Assembly (NCBI GenBank): GCA_015179125.1
Contig: WHVA01000273.1
Coordinates: 84,764-148,763, forward strand
Source: Gautieria morchelliformis
Taxonomy: Eukaryota > Basidiomycota > Agaricomycetes > Gomphales > Gomphaceae
Reading direction: 5' to 3'
Length of the DNA stretch: 64,000 nucleotides
A program made the position numbers and the translations under genes. The notes below the pieces were generated by a model. It made no database searches, was not told where the DNA came from, and was given only the letters and a program-made list of their open reading frames with translations. Of the stretch, positions 39,017 to 49,225 are shown one piece after another (within the stretch, counting starts at the first letter, position 1; every line of letters starts with the position of its first letter).

Positions 39017-39246
39017 CAGAGGCACCCTGCACATCCGCCTCGAAGCGAAGCTGAACAGTTGAAAATGACATTAGAGGTAGATGCTTGATGGTATCTCGGT
39101 GCACAAAAATTTACCACGGTACCATCCGCCACCCCTTCTGCTCGAAAACTGTACGTGAGAAAATTCGGCCACGGCACGTAGGCTCCGAAAGCTCGCTCCT
39201 TTTGTGAACCATCGTCGGCAATATAGATTATTCTGAGACGGGCCAT
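39017..39246 (-). pseudogene. First two exons of the split host gene
   Basis: ATG at 39246. Exon 1 (39246-39115, 44 codons) reads M-A-R-L-R-I-I-Y-I-A-D-D-G-S-Q-K and so on, with a GTAAATTT donor. A 64-nt intron ends TTCAG. Exon 2 (39050-39017) reads L-R-F-E-A-D-V-Q-G-A-S with a GTGAGT donor. The next sequence on this strand is interrupted at 38884 by gypsy 2 and resumes at 32807. No family recognised; a small soluble protein is all that can be said. Confidence 0.5.
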
Positions 39247-39368
39247 CAAAGCAGCCTCTTGTTCGAATTTGACAACAGAAATCGTCTACAACCCAAGCGT
39301 TGCGGAAGAAGTGAGATATAACAGCAAGGGTGGTATGTATGATCCCTACATCTATGGTAGAGAGATCC

Positions 39369-39551
39369 TGTGGAACTTCGGGCTAGAAAGCAACATATCA
39401 ACACGAGTAGCCATGATGCTATCTTCCAATGGAGGACTTAGGGTTTCGGTCTCAGACATGCGTGGAACTTCGACCTAGAAGGCAACGTATCGACACGAGT
39501 AGCCATGATGCTATGTTCCATGGAGACTTACAGCTTGGGTTTCGGACATGT
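39369..39551 (+). repeat. 92-bp tandem duplication
   Basis: 39369-39460 and 39461-39551 both run GTGGAACTTCG, then CACGAGTAGCCATGATGCTAT, then CAGACATG/CGGACATG. Confidence 0.8.
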
Positions 39552-39671
39552 TACGCACTAACAGGGGTTGAAACTTGGAGGAGAAAGGGTGTTGTGTCGA
39601 AATAAGAGGATCAAAAGACAGTGTTATATGGCCACAGATGTCCGTACTCTAAGTGATTTTGCTAGCAATAT

Positions 39672-39730
39672 ATATTGGCTCAACTGAATTGAAAATATTA
39701 GGCACCTCAAACATTCAGTTGAGCCAATAT
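39672..39730. repeat. Perfect 18-bp hairpin
   Basis: ATATTGGCTCAACTGAAT at 39672-39689 is the exact reverse complement of 39713-39730, with a 23-nt loop. It may be a relic of a small foldback element. Confidence 0.75.
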
Positions 39731-39880
39731 CTTTTGGTAGCGACATCATGACTCGGATGACAGGTTATTCACTGGAATAATTACTGCAATATATCACATA
39801 TCAACCGCATAATTATGGCTAGCTTCTTGAGTTTGTTCCCAATCTATTAGTCTTCTATTAAGCATACAACACCATTTCGT

Positions 39881-40196
39881 TTGCATTGCTTTGCCAGTGT
39901 TTTCCCATGTGATATTGTGAGACATTGGATTGTTGCCCTTTCATTGGCTATTGTGTCAGACAAGTGTTACTCAGCATTCGTGTGATTGGGTGTCACAGGG
40001 GTTTGCATATGTTTTCCTCTGTTTTGGCGGCTTTGCATTGCTTTGCCAGTGGTTTACCATGTTTCCCACCCATGTGACATTGTGAGATGTTGGATTGTTG
40101 CCCTTTCATTGGCTATCGTGTCAGACAAGCGTTACTCAGCATTCCTGTGATTGGGTGTAGCAGGGGTTTGCATATGTTTTCTTCTGTTTTGGTGGC
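39881..40196 (+). repeat. About 150-bp tandem duplication
   Basis: 39881-40032 and 40033-40196 share TTGCATTGCTTTGCCAGTG, TTGTTGCCCTTTCATTGGCT and GGGGTTTGCATATGTTTTC. A partial third unit may follow to 40270. Confidence 0.8.
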
Positions 40197-40489
40197 ATGT
40201 GATGTTGTCTGTCAAATGTTATTGGCTGAGAACTGACACAGTCCTTCATATGCACTCCTGTGATTGGCTATTGGCTCTTCCTCTGCTTTGTGTGTGTGTT
40301 GCACCGTTTGCTTACCAAGGTTTTCCCTCTGCGTGCACGGGCTCACTTTTAGGAATAATATATTAGATATATCAGAAATGATATATTTGGTAACTCAGGG
40401 AGTTGGGAATCCTTTGTGCACCCCTGTGCACGGTATATGCATGAGCTGACTAAGCTCTGTGGAGCGAGTCGTCACTGATTGATGTAGGT

Positions 40490-41200
40490 CACGTGACCGA
40501 GTCGAGGAAGAAACAGGTGAGAACAGAGGAACAAGTGGTCCGAAGCTTTCGCTTTTGGAACAGTATAGTGTAGCCAGTTATAGTAGACTCTCAACAAAGA
40601 ATTAGAGAAATCTATCAAGAAATAAGTTCTGTAGCTATCAAACAAGTCTACAGCTACTTCAGGGGGTGAAACAGTGAATCATGGATAATTTCTGGATGAT
40701 ATTCTGGATGTCTGGTTCGTACATTTATGGTAGCTACTTATACTAAAATAGTAGTGAGTACCAGTGTTCAAGATAGTGAGTGAATGGGTCAGGATAATGT
40801 GGAAATGCTCCACAGGCTGCATACAGCTGTGGGGCAGGAACAATGATGGGGATACTTGTCCTACTGACAAGTATCTAACTTGGGACCTTGGAGCAATATA
40901 CAAAGCCCCTTTCAACATGTAATACAGCTCGTAATCAGTGGAGCTGGTCAGGGGAATAGAATAGAAAAGAATTCTGTGTGTCCTGTGCTGTGTGCCTACA
41001 GCAGCCTTGGCAAGGCATTTGCCATCTCTGTACCTCTCTCCTGAGGTAGCTATTCAGTACGTCCATAGATAGGACAGTATACTGTAATCTCCATCGTGTC
41101 CGATGTCCCTGTATGGGATTGTCAGTCCCATAGCAATATTTCTTCTGACCAGGGCCCAGGTGCCTGCTTTCCAGGGCAGGCACTGTTACTGGTGCATGGA
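40490..41200 (-). repeat. Diverged inverted relative of the 3.3-4.3 kb LTR-like repeat
   Basis: On the minus strand it has GTATAAGTAGCTACC, TGATAGCTACAGAACTTA and TTCTTTGTTGAGAGT in the same order as 3970-4110 (GTATAAGTAGCTACTAC, TGATAGCTACAGAACTTAG, TTCTTCGTTGAGAGT). The right boundary is uncertain. Confidence 0.5.
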
Positions 41201-42594
41201 TTATTTATCCCAGATGTTAGCTCAGTTAGACGATTGATTAGACTTTAGAATACTATTTGATATAGTTATCCATTTATTCTAACACTCACTACCATCATCA
41301 ATCAACAGTCAGTGATGTGTGCTACGTTTTACTTATCCATATCCATGGTTTCTTCTCCAACATTCCCATGATTACGTTTGGTGTGTCTGTTTTGCTTACC
41401 TAACCACACCGTTTATGTCCGCTCCTACTTCACCTCTTCCATTGCACTCCATTGTTAGATGCCACAAACGTCTTCCTCCACTTTAGGCCAGGTAGCCATT
41501 CCCTGTGGCAAAGGAGGATGGTGTGGCGATCATGGACAGGAAGGACAAGGGTAAGTCGTGCCCCCCATGCACATGCACACGGAGTGGGTGCGCTGAAGAG
41601 TTCATTACATCTTTCTACGTAGACTTAGGCTGGGTCTTTCTCCTTGCCCCCTGGGACTCCTGCGTCATGTGAGCGACTACGACAACGGGGCCACGGCCAG
41701 CCAATAGCCCGCATCCCATTGGCAGACCTCTATTGTGTACAAGGCATTCTCTTCATGTTCATCCTGTACCTTCTCCTTTGATCAACCGCCTGTCATACCC
41801 ATGTCATGATCCAGCAGTTGCTCCTGTACTTGCAAAAGATAAATCACCATATCCTCCTTAGAAGGTCTCTGTGGCTAGACAGGTGGGGATATCATTCTCT
41901 CCATGACAACCCTGAGATCCGGATGCAGGTGTTTGTGATCAACAGGCCATACATCCTCAATGAATTCCTTATAGTTGGAGAACATTCGAGGGCCCTCTCT
42001 AGTGAGTCACAGAACCTGAGGATCATTGATTGAACCACCCAAGGCATTGCAGATGAGGACAGTCGTTGACCTAATGGGCTGGGCAGATGGGTAAGAGGGC
42101 TTCATAGCGGCATCAGCAGGTGAGGAAGGTGACTGATGAGTACTTTGTAACAGGTTAGTCATTTCTGTCTCACCATGTCTCATGCCATGCTGACAGCTTT
42201 TCGTCAAACATTGTCCCGGCATGTGAGGTGTTACACTTTGAGGATGCGTCAGCATGGATTATGCTGAATAATGTATGTTCGTGCATTGCAATAATGTGCT
42301 CGCTGTGTATGTTTGATTATGGTAAATCTGTCCATCTGCCAAGAATCTCGCACCAAAGTCAGGACAAGTACATCATTGAAGCATTTGGTGACATTTATCT
42401 TTCACCCCCACAACTGCCTCTATCTACCCTATTGCTGTAGGTTCAGACTTTATGCAGCTCTGAGCTGTAGAACGCTACCAGCATGTATAGAACGACGCAC
42501 CTCAATGGCAAAGGTGAATAGTGGGATTGAGTACCAACTCGAAGGGCATTGTGACACACTGGTGTGAACCATGCGGCGGGTGGTGGGTGTACAG
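41201..42594. other. Unassigned stretch
   Basis: Short open frames only. A splice-like exon is possible around 41500-41550 (AGGTAGCCATTCC to GGGTAAGTCG), but no protein family could be recognised. Confidence 0.3.
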
Positions 42595-43332
42595 GTATGG
42601 CGGGTATGAGAACGGTGTTCGATTGCATAATGGCATTAATGGTTTTCTGGGGAAGAAGTTATCCTTCGCGGAGAGCGGGTCTCCTCCCAAGAGAATACTG
42701 GAGATAGTGTAGACAACACCATGGCAATTCAGTTGTTATTTCTCGCTCACTCACCTCTTCAACCCACATAGTGGCGCATGGTATACCCTGCATCTCCCCA
42801 GGTGATTTCTGAATACAATGCTAATTATTGTGCTGCAGGGCGATCCAAGCTGCTCAGATGTACCCAGGTGCACAAGTTTGGGCCATTGATATTTCGCCGT
42901 TGCCTCCATGGGAAGTATCTGCGGTGTGCACACATATTATCTGCCCGGTCTCTCGCTTTCTTTCCATATTGTGCATGCTTGCTTTCTGTTGGTCCATGTA
43001 TGTCCTTTCTTGAGTATTGTCATTTTTTGTGTTCAACTTCGTTGTCTAGGGTTGAGGTGTTGTGCTGGTTCATCGATCTTCTCAGACCTAGTGGTTGGCT
43101 CTTAATTGACAACATTGAGCACAATTTGTCAGGTGAATTTGGTCATGGTATCAAGAAGTTTTACGAAGTTTATCACAGCTATATGAAGCCGGACAAAGTG
43201 GACGCGATGGCTGGCCCGTTCATTGAACCCATCCTAAAGGCATCGGGCAAATTCAGTGATGTCTGCATGGAGTCGCACTTGAATTTGCAGAGTTTTTTCG
43301 GCGAGTACACATCCATTGTAGCATCTCTCTGA
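42595..43332 (+). pseudogene. SAM-dependent methyltransferase relic
   Basis: A class I methyltransferase, S-adenosylmethionine-using, substrate unknown. Exon at 42595-42712: Y-E-N-G-V-R-L-H-N-G, ending P-P-K-R-I-L-E-I, the strand before the glycine-rich motif I. A later exon (42839-42914) reads A-I-Q-A-A-Q-M-Y-P-G-A-Q-V-W-A-I-D-I-S-P, motif I end and acidic motif II. The GxGxG loop itself is not readable; a 9-nt candidate exon TGGCGCATG near 42770 would supply only G-A-W. The C-terminal exon (43051-43300) reads L-L-R-P-S-G-W-L-L-I-D-N-I-E and M-E-S-H-L-N-L. The middle segment (motif III) is missing and the end runs into tandem repeats, so it is probably dead. Confidence 0.6.
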
Positions 43333-43690
43333 TTAATTGGGTTACTTGCACCCACCGTTATATGGGATTATCCTGTGATCTTACGCTGTCGTGACTAATC
43401 CTCTCAGTCCATGTTGTGTCATTCCATATGAGTGATCCCTTGACCGATGGGGTGTGGCCCTCATTTTTCTGGTGTTTTTTTTTTTTCAGGGATTACACAT
43501 CCATTCATAGTGTGTCTCCAATTAATCGGGGTTCTCGCACCAACCGAACGGGTTTTTTCGGGAATTACTCATCCATTCATAACATCTCTCCAATTAATTG
43601 GGGTCCTTGCACCAACCGAATGGTTTTTTTTTTTTGGGGGGGGGATTAGTCATCTCCGATACATCGGGTTCATCGTAGCTGCCAATAAGC
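43292..43690 (+). repeat. Imperfect 75-bp tandem repeats with poly-T heads
   Basis: Units at about 43292, 43474, 43551 and 43622 share TTTTTTCGGG, ACACATCCATTCATA, CTCCAATTAATTGGGG and CACCAACCGAA. A G9 run is at 43637-43645. The first unit is the end of the methyltransferase relic. Confidence 0.7.
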
Positions 43691-45879
43691 TTCCTGTAGG
43701 ACTCCATTGTGAGTAATCCAGTCTGATTCATGTTGCCCTTCGGTTATGGATGTTGCCTCTATAAGTATACTACAAAGGAGGGTAACATCTGTACTGTAAC
43801 TGCCAACAATTACATGTGTAAGTCATGTTATTGTTGTGTTGATCGACTCCGAGAGGCTGTTACAATCCTCTCGCTTTTCAGATTGAATTGTCCAACAAAT
43901 TCAGATGATGAGTATACATAGGTGTCACTTCTCCTTCGCCAATCTGCGTCGGATCACACCACCACCGTTACATCTCCAATGAATCTCGCATCTCAGTGCA
44001 TCTCGCAGTGCTACTAAGTCCCGACTCTCTGAGGCGGTACCATACACGCATACATAGATTCTGCTGACCACGCAATTCGAGCTCCTGACTCAGATCACTG
44101 GCCGGCAGGGTGCCAGACTCTGAAGCGGATGCTGATTTATGAAAGGGAGGAAGACACAGTGCACGCTGTTTTTGTTGCAGAACTCGATGTGTGTAATTCG
44201 GAGCATCATGCCATGTAATTATATGCACTGCCAGTGATGATGCACGGGCGAGAACTTGTGTTCGTTTTTGAGGATGCCACAGGTGGGGATGGAGGGGACG
44301 CGATAAAAAAAACTTTTTTTCAATCCCCAGTCAAATGTTGGGACAGCAGCGGAGCCACCCGCACCCAGTGGATGCATTCCATGTGCACGCCCGTCGTCAG
44401 ACTAGGACCTGGACCACAGGTCATGAATCGTGCATCACACATCACCACTCCGAGCCATGAGTCAACTTGGAGTGAGGGACGTGAAGTACAGGTTACAGCG
44501 ACAGGCCACACATCGCGTGATGATGGCATCAAGTGCGGCCGTATCACAACTTGAGGGTTGAAGATAGACCGTGACGCTATGCATGGACATGCTGTGGGCG
44601 TAGGAACTTTACTCTGGCATGACATCTGTGGATGCTTATGTGCATCGAGACCGTAGGGTGCTCCAAGTCAGCATGTGGATGTCCTGAAGACAGACAGCTG
44701 GACACGCAGCGAGCCTAGGAGCTTTTCGAACATGTGCATATACTCATGTGCATCCTGACTGTACGGTGCTCCCGTGAGTATAAATATGCGCTACTCTATT
44801 CGTGGGATTGGAATATCAGCGTCCATCATGATCAGGTACGTCGCACTTTTCCTCAGTTTAACTCATTTTAATAAGATGTCAAGCTCCACCCAAGCTCAAG
44901 CACATTACACTAGGGTCTTGCATACTCATGTCTGACAGGGTGTTTGAGCCCTCATGGGCCCAGGGCGTTCACAGCATGGGGCCTATCCTGGGCAGAGCGC
45001 ACAGCTGAGTCCAGGTGTGGGTGGGACACCCTTCCTCGTCAGCCAGTTACCGATGTTCCAAAGGAGCTGACATGATTAACAACAGCTACAATTTTTTCCA
45101 ATCTGAATTATCGAAAGACTGTAAAAACATGCCAGACGTCCAATACCATATATCCTTGCTAGGTGGCACTGGCATCATTCTGAGAATATCATACTAAGTG
45201 TAAACTACAAACACATCACGGATCACCTCAGTAGCTTCCTGAGCTTTCCTGGGCCACCCAGAACAGCTCTGCATTACCATCACAGCTGATACGCCGAATG
45301 CACAATATCGTGGTTATGTCAAGATTGGTTTTTAGGCGTTAATATTGTGTATTAGTGAACACAGCAAATGCCCGAATAACTTGTGCGAATAAGTATGCCG
45401 TTCGGCGAATAGGTGAACCAACAAATGTTGAGGAGATAAGAGGGCTGCCCGAACGGAGCTTGCCCTATCTACAGTCATAGCGAAATAGCCCATGGCACTC
45501 GACGATGTAACATGCAAGGTGTCACGGAAGGGTTGTCTAAGTAGCGACAATCCCTTCACTGGCGAAGATGCTCCTTCGGAGCCCTTCACTGACAGCACAG
45601 AAAATAGTTCGAAGGCTAAGGTAACGAAGACGAAGCATGAGAACTCACCAGTGATGCCTAAGTCCTCTTCTGGTCGAAGATAGAAATCTCCAGGAGAAGG
45701 CTCAAGGCGATGATCACAGCGAGGTCAAGTTTTCACAAGATGGATGATGTATGGTAATTGAACTGAGGAATAGGAATATACATGCAAGTGTAAACTACTT
45801 ATATCAAATGCTCATAAGGTATCAGCGAATAGGGAAGAGGCCATCGTGAGTCAGGGTTGGATAGGGGTGCGCAGCCATG
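43691..45879. other. Unassigned 2.2-kb stretch
   Basis: No recognisable gene, LTR pair or tandem repeat. A TATA-like GTATAAATATG is near 44778. One plus-strand frame at 45492-45683 is Ser/Lys-rich without motifs. Confidence 0.35.
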
Positions 45880-46355
45880 ATACAACATAGATGAAATAAA
45901 CATACAATAGAGTGAAGGAGGAGTGCGAACATGAAACGATGGAGAGTAAAGGTGGCAAAGGCACTTATGTACGAAACCATGTCTTGGGACCTGCATACAT
46001 GCCACCCTGCACGGACTCTTCGTCTACTGGGTTGATCCCACATGACCTGTGGATGGTACGTCCCATGAACACATCCTGGCCATATGAACACCCAAAGGGG
46101 TTGGATCGAGAAGCTGATGGGAGCAGTGACGAACCATCATACCGGGTAGGGGGTGTCAATCGTGTTTTGATGGCATGCCTGCTGGCGAATGATGCGAGCA
46201 GCGAATAGTCGTTCAGCGAAATGCGAGGAAGGGCGAATGGAGATGACATAGGGGAGGAGTGGTCGAAGTGGGGGGCGAAGCCGAGCGAACACAGGGGAGG
46301 AGTGGCAAAAGGAGAAACGGGGATAACTAGGTGCAGGAAATACACAAGTCATGAC
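45880..46355 (-). repeat. Dispersed LTR-like repeat ending TCATGACA, copy 2
   Basis: Aligns with 27324-27776 (AGGAGTGCGAACATGAAAC, CCTGCACGGACTCTT, then TCATGACA). The minus strand starts TGTCATGACTTG. Confidence 0.55.
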
Positions 46356-46365
46356 AATCCGATCA

Positions 46366-46596
46366 TAGGAACAACATTGAAAAAGGGTTGAGCAGAGGAG
46401 GTGATAGGACCAGTGATGAACTACCAAGTCAGTCCAAAGACGTCGATCGTGCTTTGATGGCGTGGCTATGGTGAATGGCGCGAACAGCGAAGATCGGTCA
46501 CCAAACACGGCAAGGGCAATTGGAGTGAACACGGAGGTGGAGTGGAGAATGGGAGGACAGAGCATCTGAGTATGGGAAATAAACACATCATGACAG
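46366..46596 (-). repeat. Dispersed LTR-like repeat ending TCATGACA, copy 3 (partial)
   Basis: Follows copy 2 directly and repeats its right half: ATAGGAACA, GTGATAGGACCAGTGATGAAC, then TCATGACA. Confidence 0.5.
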
Positions 46597-46620
46597 GTTA
46601 CCATGTCATTGTGCCCCATA

Positions 46621-47010
46621 TCAAAGTTCGATGGTCTCTTTGCAACCTGTTCCCATGTTGTATAGCCAAAATGAGAATTGTCTCGTGTTGCCATATCGAG
46701 CAACGTTGACATGAACTAATACCCCTTCCGAGATATCCGCCGTTACTGGACCATACTTTCTTTCAAATCTCATACATCCCCGTTGCATGTTATGTACATT
46801 GAAATCTATCCTGAGTATCAAAGGAGAGCCAGCACATAAACATGTCCACCACAAGTCTCTGTGCTCATACCAACATTGCATTGTAGATTCACATCATACT
46901 GATTGATCAAAGAAGAATACACTCCCACAGTGTAATACGGAGGACTTACCCTCAATCGTGTAGCCGTAGATCTTTCCACCCCCATCTTCTCCCACAGTCA
47001 TGTCCGCCAT
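46621..47010 (-). CDS. Putative small two-exon gene, product unknown
   Basis: ATG at 47010 opens M-A-D-M-T-V-G-E-D-G-G-G-K-I-Y-G-Y-T-I-E, followed by a GTAAGT donor at about 46949. After an intron ending ACTCAG (46862), a frame reads I-D-F-N-V-H-N-M-Q-R-G-C-M-R-F-E and F-S-F-W-L-Y-N-M-G-T-G-C, ending TIEL-stop at 46621. The simple join puts the two exons one base out of phase, so either the splice sites differ or the gene is broken. No family recognised. The copia 3 element begins 12 bp upstream of the ATG. Confidence 0.35.
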
Positions 47011-47021
47011 TGAGATGATGT

Positions 47022-47814
47022 TGACAGAATGATAAGGTTTGAAATAGAGTTGGGATGCGGCCTATAGCTCAAGGCCGAGTTCGATATAGAGCACAAGAGG
47101 TGAACGGGACTCGAAGTTAGACTAATTGCTCGAAGTCAAACAAGATATCGAAAAAGGATTCGTGTTCGTGTTCTTCAATCATACATTGCGTACTACTTAT
47201 AGCTACTCAGATAGGGGTCTCGATACATAGGGACGAACGACGGGGGTAGTGGGGTTGTGTGCATGGTAGGTGCGTACGTACCGCCGCTACCGTACCTCCA
47301 TGCTGCGGATCGCTCGTTCGGTCTAGCCTGGACATGAGGCGGAATAGAATGTCCTAGTGTGGTGGCTCGAGGGATGAGGCAGGATGGTAGGGGGGACTGG
47401 ATAGGAATAATGTGTGCAGCTCAAAGGTAATGGAGAATATATGTCGCATGCCCTGATTGCGATGTGGGATTGACTCGTTCCATCCTGGTACTTGGCTCAG
47501 CAACTGTACTCGTGCCTCGACTCGACTCGTGATACGGATCTAGGTGCTCGGGAGTAATGTGTTGGTCTCGACTCAACTCGGTGAGTATCGGTGTGTGTCT
47601 GTGGTGTCATCTCGTGTCTTGATGGCTCGGGTGTGTGCGTATGTATCTCGCGGTGCTCGGGGTGAGATTAGATAGTGAGAGAGAGAGATCGTTAGGGCAA
47701 TCGTGAATGAAAATCATTGTAATAGACATTACGAGTCATTATTCGTGTGCGTGAAGTCATGAAATGAACCGAGTGAAACTGGAGTACATAGCTGATAGGT
47801 CTTTCCTCACAACA
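47022..47814 (-). repeat. 3' LTR of copia 3
   Basis: Minus strand TGTTGTGAGGAAAGACC to CATTCTGTCA. A GAGAGAGAGAGA run lies near 47678. Confidence 0.9.
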
Positions 47815-47821
47815 CTCCCCC

Positions 47822-48367
47822 TCAAGCCCGACGTATCCCTAGAAGTTCTAGGGTATGGAGGTGCTTGCGTGGTGCAAGTGGTTTCGTCAGTATATCAGCG
47901 GGGTTCTTGATGGTTTTGACATAGCGTAGATCGATGTTGCCCGCCGCGACTTGTTCTTTAGTGTAGTGGTAATGTATGTCGATATGTTTGGTGTGATTGT
48001 TACTGACACTGTCGTTGGAGAACGCGATAGCGGACTGATTGTCGGTGAAGAGGGGAATGGGGGTGAAAGTGTGTTTGAAGTCTTTTCCCAACCGAATGAG
48101 CCAAATCCCCTCCACCGTCGTGAACGATCCTGCCACGACCTCAGACTCCATCGAGGACCTGCTAATGAGGTTCTGTTTCTTAGATGCCCAGGACACGGCC
48201 GCACCATTAAATGTAAACACCCATCCCGTCATCGACTTCCTGTCATATCTGTCTCCAGCGAAGTCAGGGTCAGTGAACCCCGCTAGATTGTGAGTGAACC
48301 CCTTTACTCCCTCCCCCTCTCTGACGTACATGATCCCGTATTCCTTCGTATTCAGCAGATAGCGCAC
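47822..48367 (-). pseudogene. Copia 3 RNase H
   Basis: Reads G-F-T-D-P-D-F-A-G-D, W-A-S-K-K-Q-N-L-I-S-R-S-S-M-E-S-E, F-T-D-N-Q-S-A-I and N-H-T-K-H-I-D-I: the copia RNase H blocks in order. Usual family wording has A-D-W where this has P-D-F. Frames to RT are broken at about 48370-48450. Confidence 0.8.
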
Positions 48368-48451
48368 GATGCGCTTTGCCGCCTCCCAGTGAGTAAGATT
48401 CGGCTTTGACGTATACTGAGCACACTTGTTGATGGCATAAGATATGTCCGG

Positions 48452-49225
48452 TCATGTAGCCACTGTGCAATAGTTGATGCTGCCAACGATCAATGCGTAA
48501 GCTGAGTCGATTACATCAAACGGACTGGTGGAAACGCATAACTCGATGTTAGGGTCCATAGGCGAGTTTACCGCACGTCCAGATGTGATATCGAAGCAGT
48601 CGGCGATGGTGGTGATAAAGGAAGGTTGTGAAATGTGAATGGTCCCGAGGTCGCATCTTCTGATGATTCGAATGCCAAGTAAGCGCGTTGGATCGCCCAG
48701 GTCCTGTATGTCAAAGCTCCCCCTTATGTCACTGATCATCCTCTCCATCGAAGTCAACGTGTTCGCTGCCAGGAGCCCGTCGTCCACATACCACCCGGCG
48801 ATCTCCACATCTCCTTTCTGTCCAAACCTGAAAAACACCGCCTTGTCCGCCTCCCCCGCCGTGAACCCGATCTTTTCCAATTCTCCCCTCAACGTCTCAT
48901 GCCACACTCTCCCCGACTGCTTCAGCCCATATATCCCCTTATTCAACCTGCACACCAGATTCTCCTCTCCCGGCTTGATGAATCCTTCAGGCTGGCGCAT
49001 GTACACGGTATCTTCGAGCTTACTGTTGAGATACGCACCCTTGACATTGATGTGTCGTAATTCTAGGTCGTACTTGCAGGCTAGCACGAGTATGAGTCGT
49101 ATGGAGGTAAGTCAGATGGTGGGGGAGTATGTGTCTTGGTAATCAACTCCTGGAATCTGTGAGTAGCCCTGCGCGACGAGCCTGGCTTTGAACTTATCAA
49201 TTTGGCCCAGGTTATCACATTTGAC
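48452..49225 (-). pseudogene. Copia 3 reverse transcriptase
   Basis: Contains Y-L-N-S-K-L-E-D-T-V-Y-M-R-Q-P-E-G-F, G-I-Y-G-L-K-Q-S-G-R-V-W-H and the catalytic W-Y-V-D-D-G-L-L. In-frame stops separate its N-terminal part (49087-49225) from the rest and from the integrase frame. Confidence 0.85.

Noticed and set aside
42228-42567. Overlapping frames upstream of the methyltransferase relic
   Set aside because: No methyltransferase or other motif, and no clear join to the exon at 42595.
46137-46712. 191-codon minus-strand frame
   Set aside because: It runs across two repeat copies and the end of the small gene and has no protein-like features.
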